Source: Haliotis asinina
Taxonomy: Eukaryota; Mollusca; Gastropoda; Lepetellida; Haliotidae
DNA: 64,000 bases
Direction: 5' to 3'
Assembly (NCBI RefSeq): GCF_037392515.1
Contig: NC_090291.1
Location: 19,694,001 to 19,758,000, forward strand
Shown: positions 1 to 12,548 of the stretch, piece after piece
Layout of the letters: the number at the start of each line of letters is the position of its first letter
Numbering within the stretch: position 1 is the first letter of the stretch
Made by a program: the position numbers and the translations under genes
Notes under the pieces: model-generated
The model's database searches: none
Told to the model about the DNA's origin: nothing
The model's input: the letters and a program-made list of their open reading frames with translations, nothing else

Positions 1-736
1 ACTAGGTCAGACAGACAGACAGTCAGACAGAGACAGGCAAAGAATTCTATATAATCGTCTCACTTCTGTACAACATGATATTTTAACATATATATATGGC
101 ACATTAGTAGAAGCACAGGACAATCAGTGAAATAGCACATGAAACTCGTCCTAGACACAATCTGTACAACTGAACTCCCTATGACTAACATGAAGATTAC
201 TTTCAAGTCTCACTGGGGCTAAACTAGTCACGCAGAGCTCCAGATAAGGTGCGTGTTTGCGTATTTTACTCAATAAAAATTACATTTACTCAGTTAATTA
301 CAAAAAATCTGGGAGGACAAAGAACGCATTAGATTCATTCAAACCCTAACAGGTCCGCAATACCTGGCGTACTTTACTCAGTTAACAATGGCTTACAAAC
401 GATGCGTCGGGGCGCCCAAACTCTACAACAGCATTAGCAAATGTTAGGCGATGCCTATATATACATATACTATTATAGCCGCAGCTTCTGTCCGGAGTTT
501 ACTTTAACAGTCACATGACTTCCATGTTGAATATTTAAAAATGGCTACCAACTAGTTAAACAAACTATAACACCAATGTTAGATTTCATATTTTTCCAAA
601 TATTTTCCCCGACCAAAGGACGACCTTACTTATTTAATACACATTCGCCTCGGAGGCCACACGTCTAAAACTGTACTGACTAGCGACCATTTATCGCCCT
701 TTTTAAACGGTTTTTAACGATTTGCTACACAATTAC
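1..736. other. No gene seen
   Basis: AT-rich sequence with no conserved open frame, splice-flanked exon or repeat family I recognise, apart from a short (CAGA)n stretch at the left edge. Confidence 0.6.
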
Positions 737-740
737 TTAA

Positions 741-2741
741 AGGGGCACTGATGCGGAGCATTTTCCGTGGACTGGTGTAAACTTTTGTTATTGTTTTTCT
801 CCCGTGAGTACCCGGATGATATCCCAGAATTCGTGACTGGTTCGTGACCTCTGCTGCGCAGTCCGTAAGCGCAATTGATAGTTTAATTATAGACAGATCA
901 ACTGAGGTGAAGTCAATTGTACTTCATTACAAATGTATTATGAAAACAAATGAAACACTTTGAAGGTTAATCATCTGCCAGTGGTAGAAATGGTAAAAAA
1001 CTATTAGGACGGAAAAATAACGAAGCCAATGTACGTCTCTATATTTTGTCTCATAACCCTAATTAGTTTATTGTCATATTTGTATGATTCTGAAAATTAA
1101 TAAAAGAACACACGATTTGCTTATACTCATAGTAAATTTCTAACATAACAGCAACATTTCTACATTGTATAGATTGCCAATGTGGATCCTATTTCACATA
1201 CATACGCGATCTAGTGTGTGTTTTCTGTCATACAGATTCTGCTGAATGCTACAACAAATAAATTAAAACAAAATGCAAACAATGAACGTAAAACAGACTA
1301 ATTTTATAGCAACAGTGTCAGGCTACTACCTTGTTTAGGAATGTATCCATTAATATCCACGTAAAAGAAATCGTATTCCATTCATCTGCAGCTGGTAAAT
1401 AATCCTGCTCTGTGTCGCGTGTCTTACAACTGTCTCATTTGCAAGTAACACATCGTTTCACGTCTTTCGTTGGTGAAAACTAGATAAACCTCTCATTGGT
1501 CTCCCAAGATAGCACACCTGGCAACTAATTGTATGATGTCCACTATTCTAAGTAATTTAGTTGACCAATATTGAGCAATCAATCAATCAACGCAAGGGTG
1601 GTTAATTCTTTGAAGGGAGGATGTTGTTTTTGCACTCACACTTTACGACAGGGTGTAGTCATCTACACACACTGCCTTTTGACAAATCCGCTAGAAGAAC
1701 AAAAGTAATTAATCAATCAGTGTGTTATCGGTTAATCCTTCGATCGATGTTTTTGTAACTCAGGTGATAAACCCTCTTGCATCACTTACATGCACATATT
1801 ACATAACATACAATACATTTGCCATTACAGACCTTAATTTATACTGTTGAGTATTTACTCCAGACAGGAGAAATGCCAAATGGGAACCTTTGTTGAGTAA
1901 CCGAAGTGGTGTTGCTACTAATTATACCTGTTATAAATTCATGAATTGACCATCAAGAGAATGATGACAAATAACACGTGTAGGTTTACACCATCAAACG
2001 CGAGTTACAGCAAGGAAGATGTAATCTCTGTGTCGCATGCAGCCTGAAAACACTTATGGGCCGAAACTGTTTTGAGGATACCAACGGAATTTCGTTACAT
2101 AAGGAATACACACAGGCATTTGCTGTGTACTTTGGTAAATAAGTGAAATAAGTTTTTTTTACGTAAGACAATTTTCAGATTTCTCTACCAAAGCCAAGGT
2201 CATCGTTTTTTTGTTTACGAATTCAAATAAATCAACTGTGTGTTTTATTATCATAAATAATAAACCATTGTAGCTACCATAGCTACCAAAATTTACGTAT
2301 GCTATTTGCTATCACAGCTCAACCAACACTCAAAACTACCTAAATATAAAGCTTTGCAATCTTCCGTACTGAAACAAATGGGTTGCTACGTGCCTGTAGA
2401 CATCATATTTTCATGTAACATGATTAAATATCGAGGTTAAAAACATAGAAATAGGATCAAATTGGATCAGTAAGTATACCATCCAAGCTTCCGAAAAGAA
2501 CTACACTGCTGGGATATATGGTTACGATCAGACAAGGAATACCATGGATATTTTTAAACAAATGGCATGTGATGGGCATCCGGCCTCCTGACTGTTTAAG
2601 TGAAGAAATTTTGCTAATATGGACAGGAGCCCAGTTCCTTTGTCCGTCACGGTCGAAGGAGTGGGCGCTGACCAAATTGCGGTTTGGTTTCGTAATTAGA
2701 CCGTTGGCGAGAAGCATTATTCGCTCCGCATCAGTGCCCCT
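741..2741. mobile_element. TTAA-flanked non-autonomous DNA transposon, about 2.0 kb
   Basis: A 19-base perfect terminal inverted repeat AGGGGCACTGATGCGGAGC starts at 741, and its reverse complement ends at 2741. Both ends are bordered by TTAA (737-740 and 2742-2745). A TTAA target duplication is the signature of piggyBac-type elements, although the CCY ends usual in that superfamily are absent. The interior is AT-rich and shows no transposase. The only notable open frame is 86 codons on the minus strand (2717-2457), next to the right end, which I do not recognise. Confidence 0.65.
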
Positions 2742-2745
2742 TTAA

Positions 2746-5725
2746 CAGAATGAAATAAAATTTATCTTGATGATAGATCAGCTATTCACCGATGTTTTCT
2801 CCTTGTTTACAGTTGCCGATCGTGTTTCTCCGAAACGCGGTCAACAGGAAGCGCGGGAGTGTATATTGTGCTTTCCGTAAAACTAATAAGATCAATTATC
2901 GCCATTTCTGAGTTTTTATTCTATTCACCTAATTTGACATAAACTTGGTAATAAAACTATTGCGTTTCAAACCTTGACATACTGAAGAAAATTCACAATT
3001 GGAATTTGTTTTTAAAAAAGATAGAAATTTAAAGAATAAAACTCGCTCTCACTGTGAATGTTGACGGGCGCCGATATATGCTGATGGGAATATGGAGATG
3101 TCACCGCGGGGTTGAAGTTATGATAGTTGAGATTATGCACAGTAGTTTTCGCAACGTTTGTTTTCTTGTGTGTGTGTGCGTGCGTGCGTGCGTGCGTACG
3201 TACGTGCGTGCGTGCGTGCGTGCGTGCGTGCGTGTGTGTTTTGAAAGTGAAAATTGACAGTTATATTTTGTCAGTATCACGTGCATGGTATTTGTCCAGT
3301 CCATAAAACGGAGATGGAAATTTGGGTTAAGTTAAGTGATTGCATGTTTGCATCTACGGTATGTTCAGACGAATTAAAATCTGCACTTTTTATGGACTGA
3401 ATTGTCAAGTCATAGATTCACAGCCTGGATGATTTTCATTCAATTCTCATCGTTTATGAAACTTCATGTCAACACACTAATGGTCACGAGACATACCCCG
3501 ACGAGTTTGCATCTCGCCTTCCGAGGGCGAGAACTTCCTATGACTAACATCACTTCATATTTGTAACGTCCACAGCGTAAAATACACACAGTAATTTTAA
3601 CTCTTGTAACCTATTATTTTGGGATGTCTCAATGTGTGAAAAGCTGAAGTCAGGTGTTGGCGATAATTGGTACGCGGCGATAACTGGTCGCTAGCCAGTA
3701 GGAGTACTGGCCGATACACCTCGGAAAACTTGAATGTAACTAACACATATACACGACTGCACATAGCATATGTCGAAATAACCCACATCGGCCTAAATGG
3801 GAACGTGTAATATGATATCCAGAAAAACATGTTTGCATGTACAATCGGACAAAGCTTTCAAAAAATACGACTAGCTGCTGAAAACAACAGACTACAGACC
3901 TCTGTTTGGTCGTTCATCCAGATATGACGACGACCGTCAACTCATCTGGCATGGAATGCACGTGCTGCCTACGGGCACAAGGGGCCGTCTCAGAGATATT
4001 TACTGCTTTCTCAGGTGTGTTCAATATGTCTCATCTATTGATTAACATCTTACGTGTCTTTCTTTCATAAAGTTAATGTTGAGATATGTAAAAGAGTATG
4101 ATAGCCATAGAAAATATGTAATCAGCCATCGTATTTAATACTAGTATCTCAAAATGCATAGCTGGCGTGACCACCCGGTGTTCGAAAGGAGTGGATATTG
4201 TCGTAATACACCGTTTGCTACTCAGTTTAATTCCACTAAAGGATTATCTTATCTCAGCTGATATCTCAATCCCCCAACAACAGTCTGTGACATCTGTCCT
4301 GACACACTTTTTGAGACGACCCCTCCTACCTGTTTCTTTTTATTGTGATAGTTGTAGCTACATCCTTAATATTTCCAGTATTAAAGTTATCATTTGTACG
4401 TCAACTATCTTTATAATGAGGCTAAATCTAACTGTAAAATGGACTGTTAAAAAGTGTCCTTTATAATGAAACATCATCGCACACTTATTTGCATGAAGTC
4501 ATGGTCTGTTAAAAATAAGACGTTCATTTCTGTCACAAATCTCTCCTCAGTAAATTCCTTTTTGTACGTTTCTTGTTTTTCTACCACTGAGACTGATGTT
4601 AGCCGAACGTAAATTAACTGATACATGTATTTCATACTTTCCCATATTAACTACATAAATTGCAGATGTAAATGCGATACTATAGTGTATTTTTCTATTT
4701 CAGACCGTATTTTAGGCGGTATTTCACGGGTGTGGTACGATAATACAATTACAAAACTGCAGGCATCTGCCTTCAAACCAGACTCAAAATATAAACTAAG
4801 TAAATATTAAACTACAGATTTAGTTGTGTTTCGTTTTCAAAAAGGTACATGCTTGTTTCTAGTCGTTTATTTTAAAATGAAAATCGTAGCATGCAAATTA
4901 CATGCCATACACCAATTATCTTTCAAAAGCGACTACATTCCAAATAACTATGGTGCAAATGGTGATGCACTCTCGAAACATTCAATATTATCACCTCAAC
5001 ATTGATTGACTCCGATAAATGTCATAAATATTTTTAATCGTAAATAATATCTAATGAAGTTTCCCTACTTTTTTTAAGAGTATATTTTTTTTAACTGGCA
5101 GCACATATGTTGCAAACAAATGTTCCCTTTCCAAACTCTTGACATATGTTGTAGGTCGACCCCTTAAATCGCATTTCATATTATTCGTGTTTCGTTTTGA
5201 AGACTTTTCAAATAATTTAGTGTAAAGAAACATGTTTTATTTAAATGGCAACACCCAATTAGTACATAAACCTCGACATGTCAACATTTGTCTAAACCTT
5301 CGTCATAGGTGTACTTCTATAGTCAGGGTACCATGCACCTCACAACTACTTACAAATCATTATTCATGAGTTGAACAATCTAGAACCATGTAGGCAAATA
5401 GGTTTGAGACTTATCTCCTTCAAGAGACATCTTGAGGGAATCCTAAAGTGGTGCGCCTATTTGACACACTCTGACCTTGAATTTAACAATATGTTTATCT
5501 TACACAGCTTTTTCTATCTAACCTATTCCGCCCTGAAAGTACTTTCATAGACCTCAAACACTTGAAGTATTAAAACATATAACGAGTATAATACAGTTTT
5601 TCAGTAATGGACATATCCTGACCTTGGACCCAGCCATGAAGCAAAGTCAGTAAATTGTAATTTTCAAACTATCCTAAAACGTGCAGTTGTGGAAGTGATA
5701 CGTTTCTTTATTGGCCACACGACTA
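2746..5725. other. No gene seen
   Basis: Apart from the (TGCG)n microsatellite the sequence is unique-looking and AT-rich. Open frames are short with no recognisable domain. Confidence 0.55.
3168..3240. repeat. (TGCG)n / (TG)n microsatellite
   Basis: About 70 bases of TGTG passing into TGCG units with two TACG interruptions. The Cys/Val/Arg and Thr/His/Ala open frames across it are by-products of the repeat. Confidence 0.9.
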
Positions 5726-5870
5726 CATGTGGTGTAGTGGTGTGTTGAGCGGGATGGGGTTTCGGCATAGTTTATGACCGGGTTCGATTCCAGTCAAGGG
5801 GCTTATACTGGTGTCTTTGGCCCTACAGCAATGACGCACTCATTTCTGGGCTACGTGCTATAGTTAACTT
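5726..5870 (+). mobile_element. Diverged tRNA-headed SINE (family A)
   Basis: Holds GTGGTGTAGTGGTGTG, a GGGTTCGATTCC B-box-like segment and TGGTGTC in the order seen in the better copies at 24.3 and 20.9 kb. Strongly diverged. Confidence 0.45.
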
Positions 5871-6180
5871 TGACTACACATCGAGATCCAAAAACGTCCT
5901 CAGAGATCAGTCACTTGGTGTTTCCTATGAATGAAGATACAGTGTGTGTGTAATTTGATTTTAAAATTCAACATCGAATAAACCTGTATTGTTTTCCTGA
6001 GTAAACATGTATTGTAACCCAAGTAAATATATGTGTGAGATAATGGACGTTGAGTGTAAAGGTGGCATCGTGTTATCACTTAATGTGCACTGAATTAACA
6101 GTAAGTCTTCATAGCGTCATTTGTGAATCTAAGGCGGATTAAAATGTGTATTGTAAAAAACAATAAAAAATTATTTGAAC

Positions 6181-6605
6181 AATAAAAATGTGTAAGTTTA
6201 TAATCCTGCGTTGCATAACCAGTAAAATTATGTGAGGTTGTAAATAATCATCATTTTACCAATAAAATTGTGTAGGTTTATAATCCTAAGTCCTATAATC
6301 CTAAACAGGAACGTTATGTAGGGTTGTAAATTTACATCATTTTAACAATGTGTGTAGATTTATAATCCTGCAGTGCATAATCAGTAATTATATATATAAA
6401 AGTATGTAAGGTTGTAAATCGTCATCATAGCAATAAACATATGTAGGTTTATAATAAACGTTGCATAAGCAGGAAAGGTATAATGGGTTGTAAATCTACA
6501 TCATTTTAACACTAAATATATGTAGCTTTATAATCATGCGTCATATCAGCAGTAAAAGTATGTAAGGTTGTTGATCTGTGGCGTCTAAACAATAAATATG
6601 TGTAT
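6181..6605. repeat. Degenerate tandem repeat, period about 80 bp
   Basis: AATAAA-type starts recur near 6181, 6261, 6345, 6432, 6511 and 6591, each followed by TGTAGGTTTATAATC and then a second half AGTAAAATTATGTGAGGTTGTAAAT that resembles the first. Each 80-bp unit therefore looks like an older 40-bp duplication. AT-rich; no coding content. Confidence 0.75.
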
Positions 6606-9600
6606 GTGTATTAACAAGCTTCGTATAAACTATAATTCTGTGATGACCTATGGTGAACTGATTATTTGCAACCTATACGCTAAGTCAGTGTTCTCTATAA
6701 ATTTGTCTCTTGCTCTTTTCGGTGTGCATTTCAAAGATAGTCATATGACTCTTGTTCAGTTGTTCGTTGATGACGGTTGCAACATTAAAGTGCGGGGAAA
6801 TAGTATTGAGGTAGACATGCGGTGGACGCATTTTGCAGATCGGTGACAATAAGGCAGCTCCCTATTTTGACTTGTGTTATACATATCCATTGCTGACCAA
6901 CTGACCAGCCTTTGAATACGTTTGTGTCGGATGTTACCTTTGCGGGGCAGGCTCACCTTCCGTACCATCACTACTTGAGGAGGTTTCATAAAACTGTCCT
7001 CATGATAAAGACGGCATTGTACAATGAGGATTTTTTTATGGATGTGGAAATGATTTCGTCACAATGTTTTGTATCACGTGTGTCCGTGTTTGTTCTGAAA
7101 ACAACTGACATGTTTGGGTTTTTTTTGTATAAGTACATCAATGCTGTCACTCGCGGTGCAGGTTGCATTAGACAGAATCACCCACGGATGACACTAACGC
7201 AGATATACTGCGTACCTGACGCAGTCTGTGTTGAAAATACTGCGGTGATTTGCTTTTGGGTCGATTTGAAGCAAGGCAAGTGAACCGATTTCAAATTCAA
7301 AACCACATTCTGATCTGTATGTACTATCAATCGTTCGTGAATCAGGGAATTAACTTGCTTGTTTTTAAATTACAATATTTCAAGACTCCCTTGAAGACAG
7401 AGCGACAGTCAAGATGGCTGGCAAATTCGGGAACCTTGGATAGTCCTTGATTAAACCTATTTGACAGTTATTAACAAACACCTGGTTATATCAATAATGG
7501 ATTGGTACAACCGAATCAGTGACTATGTGAAAGGCTGTATAGTCTATTTCAGATTAAAAGAAGGAAACTGGTACATCCGTATACTCAAACTGTGACAAAC
7601 GACACAAACAAACCTTTAGGATAAACGCTCTGAATTGCTTTGATAAAAAAAAGTTAAACTATTTATTAAGACATGCATAACATATAAATCATAACAGAAA
7701 AAATCAACGATAAACCATAAGTGCCTGTGGTTTCTGTGCCTTTGCATGTGTTTGTAACTGTTGGAGACGGATATACTGGTTTGTTTCACGGACAGAAGGT
7801 GACATCACTGTTTGATAATGACGTGAGGTGAATTGAGTTTTAACGTCGTTCTTAAGACTATTTCGCTCATGTGACGACATGCATACGTTTGAACAGTGCG
7901 AGGTCATGCGGAGTGTTTACAGGCAATAGACATGGGTATACTATATTCTAAACCATTTGTACATATTGTGTCAGGCATTCTTGACTGTGATTCCACTGAA
8001 TAGCCAGATGTAATAGAACATTATAATGTTCAAACGATTTTGGAGGCATTTTAGAAGTTGCTGAGCTAAAGGTGAAGGAACAAGTTTTATGGATGATCAA
8101 CTTCTTTATTTTTACAATGGCGACGTTTCGGTATGGATTCTTATACCGTTTTCAAGCAATGTTCAGACATTTTCGTGAAATACAAATAGCAGGACAGAAT
8201 AAGCATACAAAGTATGACGAAGCATAAAAACGTCTTACTACCTAACTTCGGGATTGCTGACTATCTTGAAATGTGTTAGGAAATGGAACGTCAACGACTA
8301 CCACTGTAACAGCTACTACAGATGTTTGGCTGTCTTATCACCCGGGTGACTATTTGTCACGGACCGCTACAGTCAAGGATCTGCTGATCGTGTGTTCTGA
8401 TTCCATATTATCAAACATGCTGAATTATTGAACTCTCACCAGCATCAGGCAAATATATTTTACTAATATTTTTTTTCAACTCATCTTTCTACAAGAAAGA
8501 TACACTTTTTGTGACATGATTCCGTGTCAAATATCAAAGGTACTCTACAATTAATGCATTCGTATTTTAGGAATAGCTCCAGATGACATTTTCAACCAAT
8601 CAAATGATCAAGACGGGAAACATATTTTTTTCTCTTTCTAACTGCGTATCGGAATATATGTACCAGTTCACCACATTAAATCTGATGACGACATTTAAAA
8701 GTCCATTTACACTCACAGACGCAAATCTTTCTAAATAGATATGGGTCAGGAAAGGTCATTGTTTACATGTCACTACAACAGAACTCAAACCCAAACCAAA
8801 TATACAGATAAACCCCTGAATTGAACAGACATGTGTCAACATCGTCCTGCTACACCTGCCAATCCAGTTCACATCTGGATCCTGTTTCTGCTAAGGAACA
8901 AGAAGAATAGCACTTTGTTTAACATCACGAAGGTGTGTACAAAGCTTCACGTGCATCGCATCCTTCGGGTAGGTCAGACGAGATGGCTCACCACCAGGAG
9001 CCATCTCGTCTGAAAATCAAAGTGGCTGTCAGTGGTGTCGAGAGAGTGATGCCGTTATTTTCTGTAACAACGATGCTCAATGTACACTTAAGATCGTTAA
9101 CACCCTTACCAAATATTTATGCAGTTCACAATTTCTGTGCTACCGCGTTCAGTCCGTCGCCTTACTTGTTCCGCCTCGCTGACTTTAAAAGAATGGTTTT
9201 GTCATGGGTTTATAGGTTTAACATTTCCCGTATTGTGTGAGCAATTTGAATGGGAAGAGATGGGTTTGATTTTCAGTGACCTCGTGCAGACTTCACAATG
9301 ATTTACATGATGGTGTTTATAGATATACAGTTCTTGAAAGTATATGTATTAAAGGGAGAGTACCGTAACGCTTTGAAAAGTTTAAGTCAATGTTGACGAT
9401 TATGACTCTTGGGAATGCTGAGAGAAGACTGATACATCCCATATTGTGCCAGCAATGACACACAGAAGGTGCGGCCGTTATATTCGGTGTGAAAACAAAC
9501 AGTAACATCAATAAAGTTTTCAGTTAATATGAGATGGAATATTCAACGTGGAAGCTGTTGGAACACTGCTTTGCATCAGGAGCTGTTGATTACTAAAGAC

Positions 9601-11063
9601 GACACATGGAACGTATGTTGAGTGTTGATCTACAAGGAGTGGTGCTCAATTGAAAATGAATGGGCTGGAATAACCGAGTAGAATAGAATACTCCATAAAC
9701 GATATTACATGAGTTCAAATGTAAGCACACAAATCAAAGTAAACATAAATATATTGTGACGGCGAACATCACAACATAAAAGCAACAGTTAAGTCTAAAT
9801 TAACATTTAGATAAAATCGACACGAACATCTTGTAGGTCATTCGTGCTTTAAATGTAACAAATGTACTTTGAAGGTGTGTCTCAAATATCCATTTGCACG
9901 TTTAGTTGCATGTGTTTTCTTTTACTTTTTCATACAAGGTTATTACCAAGATTACCAACAGCGCCAAACATGTCTTGCTCAGGAGCTGCCCGATCAAGGT
10001 CTCAGTAAGGCTTTCAAAAGGTTTCATGCTAAACATGCGGAGGGTGTTCTGGCAAAGTTGATGTCCGATGTAATTTATTATTTTCAAATGTGCCACACGT
10101 TCCCCAAATATTCTGTGTTGACGGTTCACAAGTCTTTTCATATGTTTATGATCGGTGGGGCAGGATACATTCACCTGTTTACGTCATCCCTATTTCATAA
10201 TGATTCATAAACACATGTTCATGGTGTGGTCGTAATTGTAAAATACACTCTGCTTTTGGCACAGATTTCTTCTTGATGTGGGCAGGGTGTTGTTTGGTAG
10301 TTTTATTGACACATCAGTCAACATCTTTAACGATTTGATATCCTACTTTCTGGCTGTCTTGTTGATAATTGTAATCCGCAGATTTATTTGTGAAGGCAGC
10401 CTATCTTTTCAGGCTACTCAAACATGTAATACAAAATGTCAGTTCAACAACACTGACCCAAGAACAATACGTTTTCGATTCGAGGACGTATGATTCAAAT
10501 ATCATTAAACAAAACGAGATGTACTGCTTTGTTTAGTAATTTGAAAATATTCAAAGTTAAACTGACAATGTCGCTATTGAAAACTCATCTAAATTAATAT
10601 TTTGCTTCTTATATATTCTTGTATAATTAAGCGCCAGCTGTCAGTTGAATTTTACTACATTTGACATTCAATAGGAGATACATGTATATTTTTAATACAA
10701 TTTGGCACTTAGTCGTCATTTCTGGAATACTTTTTTTTTCACATAAAATCCAATTCAGCCTTCAATAATGGAAAACAGTCAACTCAGTCAATTGGAAAAC
10801 GATAACTTTGCTTTTTATATACTGCGGCAGGACTGCTTGATGGTTGAACAAGGAAAATTAAATCTAAATACATCATATAGATTCTGTCACTTAAAACAAC
10901 TCGATGTCTTATATTTTGAACCTGAATTCTGATAACGTTTTACAAACACAAAATGGTTGCAAACGATTTTTGTCAACTTTAAAGTTGATATCTTTGAAGG
11001 AAGGAATTTATTGCTAACTAAAACATGTTTAAAATAATTGATTTGGATGATATAAGTTATTTT
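6606..11063. other. No supported gene; short open frames only
   Basis: Frames of 100-123 codons at 6912-7283 and 9869-10210 have codons and composition like the surrounding DNA, no recognisable domain and no convincing splice partners. One possible retroelement end lies at 8.1 kb. Confidence 0.5.
8070..8185. mobile_element. Possible retroelement end fragment (Penelope-like?)
   Basis: Contains GGCGACGTTTCGGT followed by a small GTATGGATTCTTATAC hairpin and TTTTCAAGCAA. This arrangement recalls the terminal segments of Penelope-like and some other retroelements. No reverse transcriptase is visible nearby, so the family is uncertain. Confidence 0.3.
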
Positions 11064-11203
11064 AGTGAGTGAGCTAGGTTTTATAATTACACGGTGGGTG
11101 ATACCAGGAATGGGCTTCACACATTGTACCCATGTGGGGAATCGAAACCGGACCTTCTTCGTGACGAGCCAATTGTTTAACCACAAGGCTACCCCACCGC
11201 TCA
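11064..11203 (-). mobile_element. tRNA-headed SINE (family A)
   Basis: Read on the minus strand it starts GCGGTGGGGTAGCCTTGTGG (A-box-like), has a GGTTTCGATTCCCC B-box-like segment, then AATGTGTGAAGCCCATTCC and a GCTCACTCAC-type tail. Confidence 0.78.
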
Positions 11204-11759
11204 AGTTATTATAGAGGTCTGTAGTGACGAGCTATTGTAATTGCACAATGATAATAGATTAGTATTCGACAAATAAATGCACTTTACGGTATGTGGTTAC
11301 AAAGTTGACTGGAATTCAACAATTTCACTCTTTTCCAAAGAAATCCAGGTTCGATTAATTGCTCCAGGTATTGATGAATAACCCCTGACATGAAACGGCA
11401 ATCAAATCTGTAGCCTTAAGTCAGTGTTTTAGCCTAGTTGTATCTCTTAAATGGACCCCTATATTAGCAATCCTAATAACTGTAAACCGATAGACAAACA
11501 CACGCACACAGACACGAGCGGGAGCACGTGCTCATTCACCACAATCTGTCATCTAATGGTGGACTGGTAGGTTAAATAGGCTACTGTCTTTTTGCAAGTC
11601 CCTTCCCGAAGTAGATGCAAAGATCTGTCACCAGACGTGCAGCCGTACATTAAGCACCACATCTGCATTCGACAATAAATATTTTAGGTAGATTTGTGCA
11701 AATGGATTGTCTGTGTGGTTTTGACCATTATGGGAAAGATGTGATTTTATAAATTTCTG

Positions 11760-11838
11760 AATCCCGTGCTAGGGTTCGAACGATGGACCTTTTGATTCGA
11801 AGTCGGACGCCTTGTCCACATGACCAAAGAGGTTAACC
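11760..11838 (-). pseudogene. tRNA-Arg(TCG)-like pseudogene or SINE head
   Basis: On the minus strand TTTGGTCATGTGGACAAGG matches a tRNA D-arm/A-box, CCGACTTCGAATC matches the anticodon arm of tRNA-Arg with TCG, and CGTTCGAACCC matches the T-loop. The T-stem has several mismatches and the acceptor stem does not pair, so this is not a working tRNA. Confidence 0.5.
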
Positions 11839-12465
11839 CCGTCAGCAAACTGACAAAGTAAGGGTGTCATCTGTGGGACGACTCCTCTCCCTGCTACACA
11901 AACACTGATCTGTCAGAATGTTGATTGTTATGTCTTTCTTGTACAGCCTACAGTGTTTTAAACATAAAAGTACACACGTGATAGATACAGCATTACCGTT
12001 GCCGAATGTTATTGAACACAAACAAGAATATTTAGATGTTTATGTCAGTTATTTTGTGACAGCCGAATATTTATAATTATATTTAAACTTTGGCGTGAAT
12101 ATCAGACTTCTACATTTGAACGAGTTCACCACTAACCTACCCCACTGCCCTCTTTAAGGAGGCATGGAAAAGTGGACATATTTGCAGGAGGGTAGTATCC
12201 CCTTTTCTGATGTTGATCCTAGGCAATGTGGTTCTACTTGATGTAATTAGTCGTGAGGTATTGACAGTGGACAATCAGTTTACATATAAATAATGTAGTT
12301 TAACCTTCCAGCAGGCTTTGAGTGTGCGAATATGCGCACAATAAAACAAATTATCACCATTATTAATCATATTTATTGGCATTAATTACTATTAATCAGT
12401 TTCAATACAATTATTTTTGCTGGCTCGCTGACTTGGTAGAAACATGTCATAATGTCAATGTTAAT

Positions 12466-12548
12466 ATTGTTGATCACTCTATTGTCTGGTCCAGACCGCC
12501 GCCAAATATTGCCGAGTGAGGCGTAAAACTAATTTAAACATACTCGCT
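12466..12548 (+). mobile_element. SINE family B fragment (3' part)
   Basis: GATCACTCTATTGTCTGGTCC, then CAGACCGCCGCC, then ATTGCCGAGTGAGGCGTAAAAC with a CTCGCTC remnant. This is the 3' half of the family-B consensus visible at 21.8-22.0 kb. Confidence 0.65.

Noticed and set aside
2457-2717. 86-codon minus frame next to the right end of the TTAA element
   Set aside because: Could be a transposase remnant, but I see no DDE-type motif or zinc ligand pattern to support it.
9869-10210. 113-codon plus frame with a hydrophobic N-terminus
   Set aside because: No homology recognised, an overlapping 90-codon frame exists on the other strand, and composition matches the surrounding non-coding DNA.
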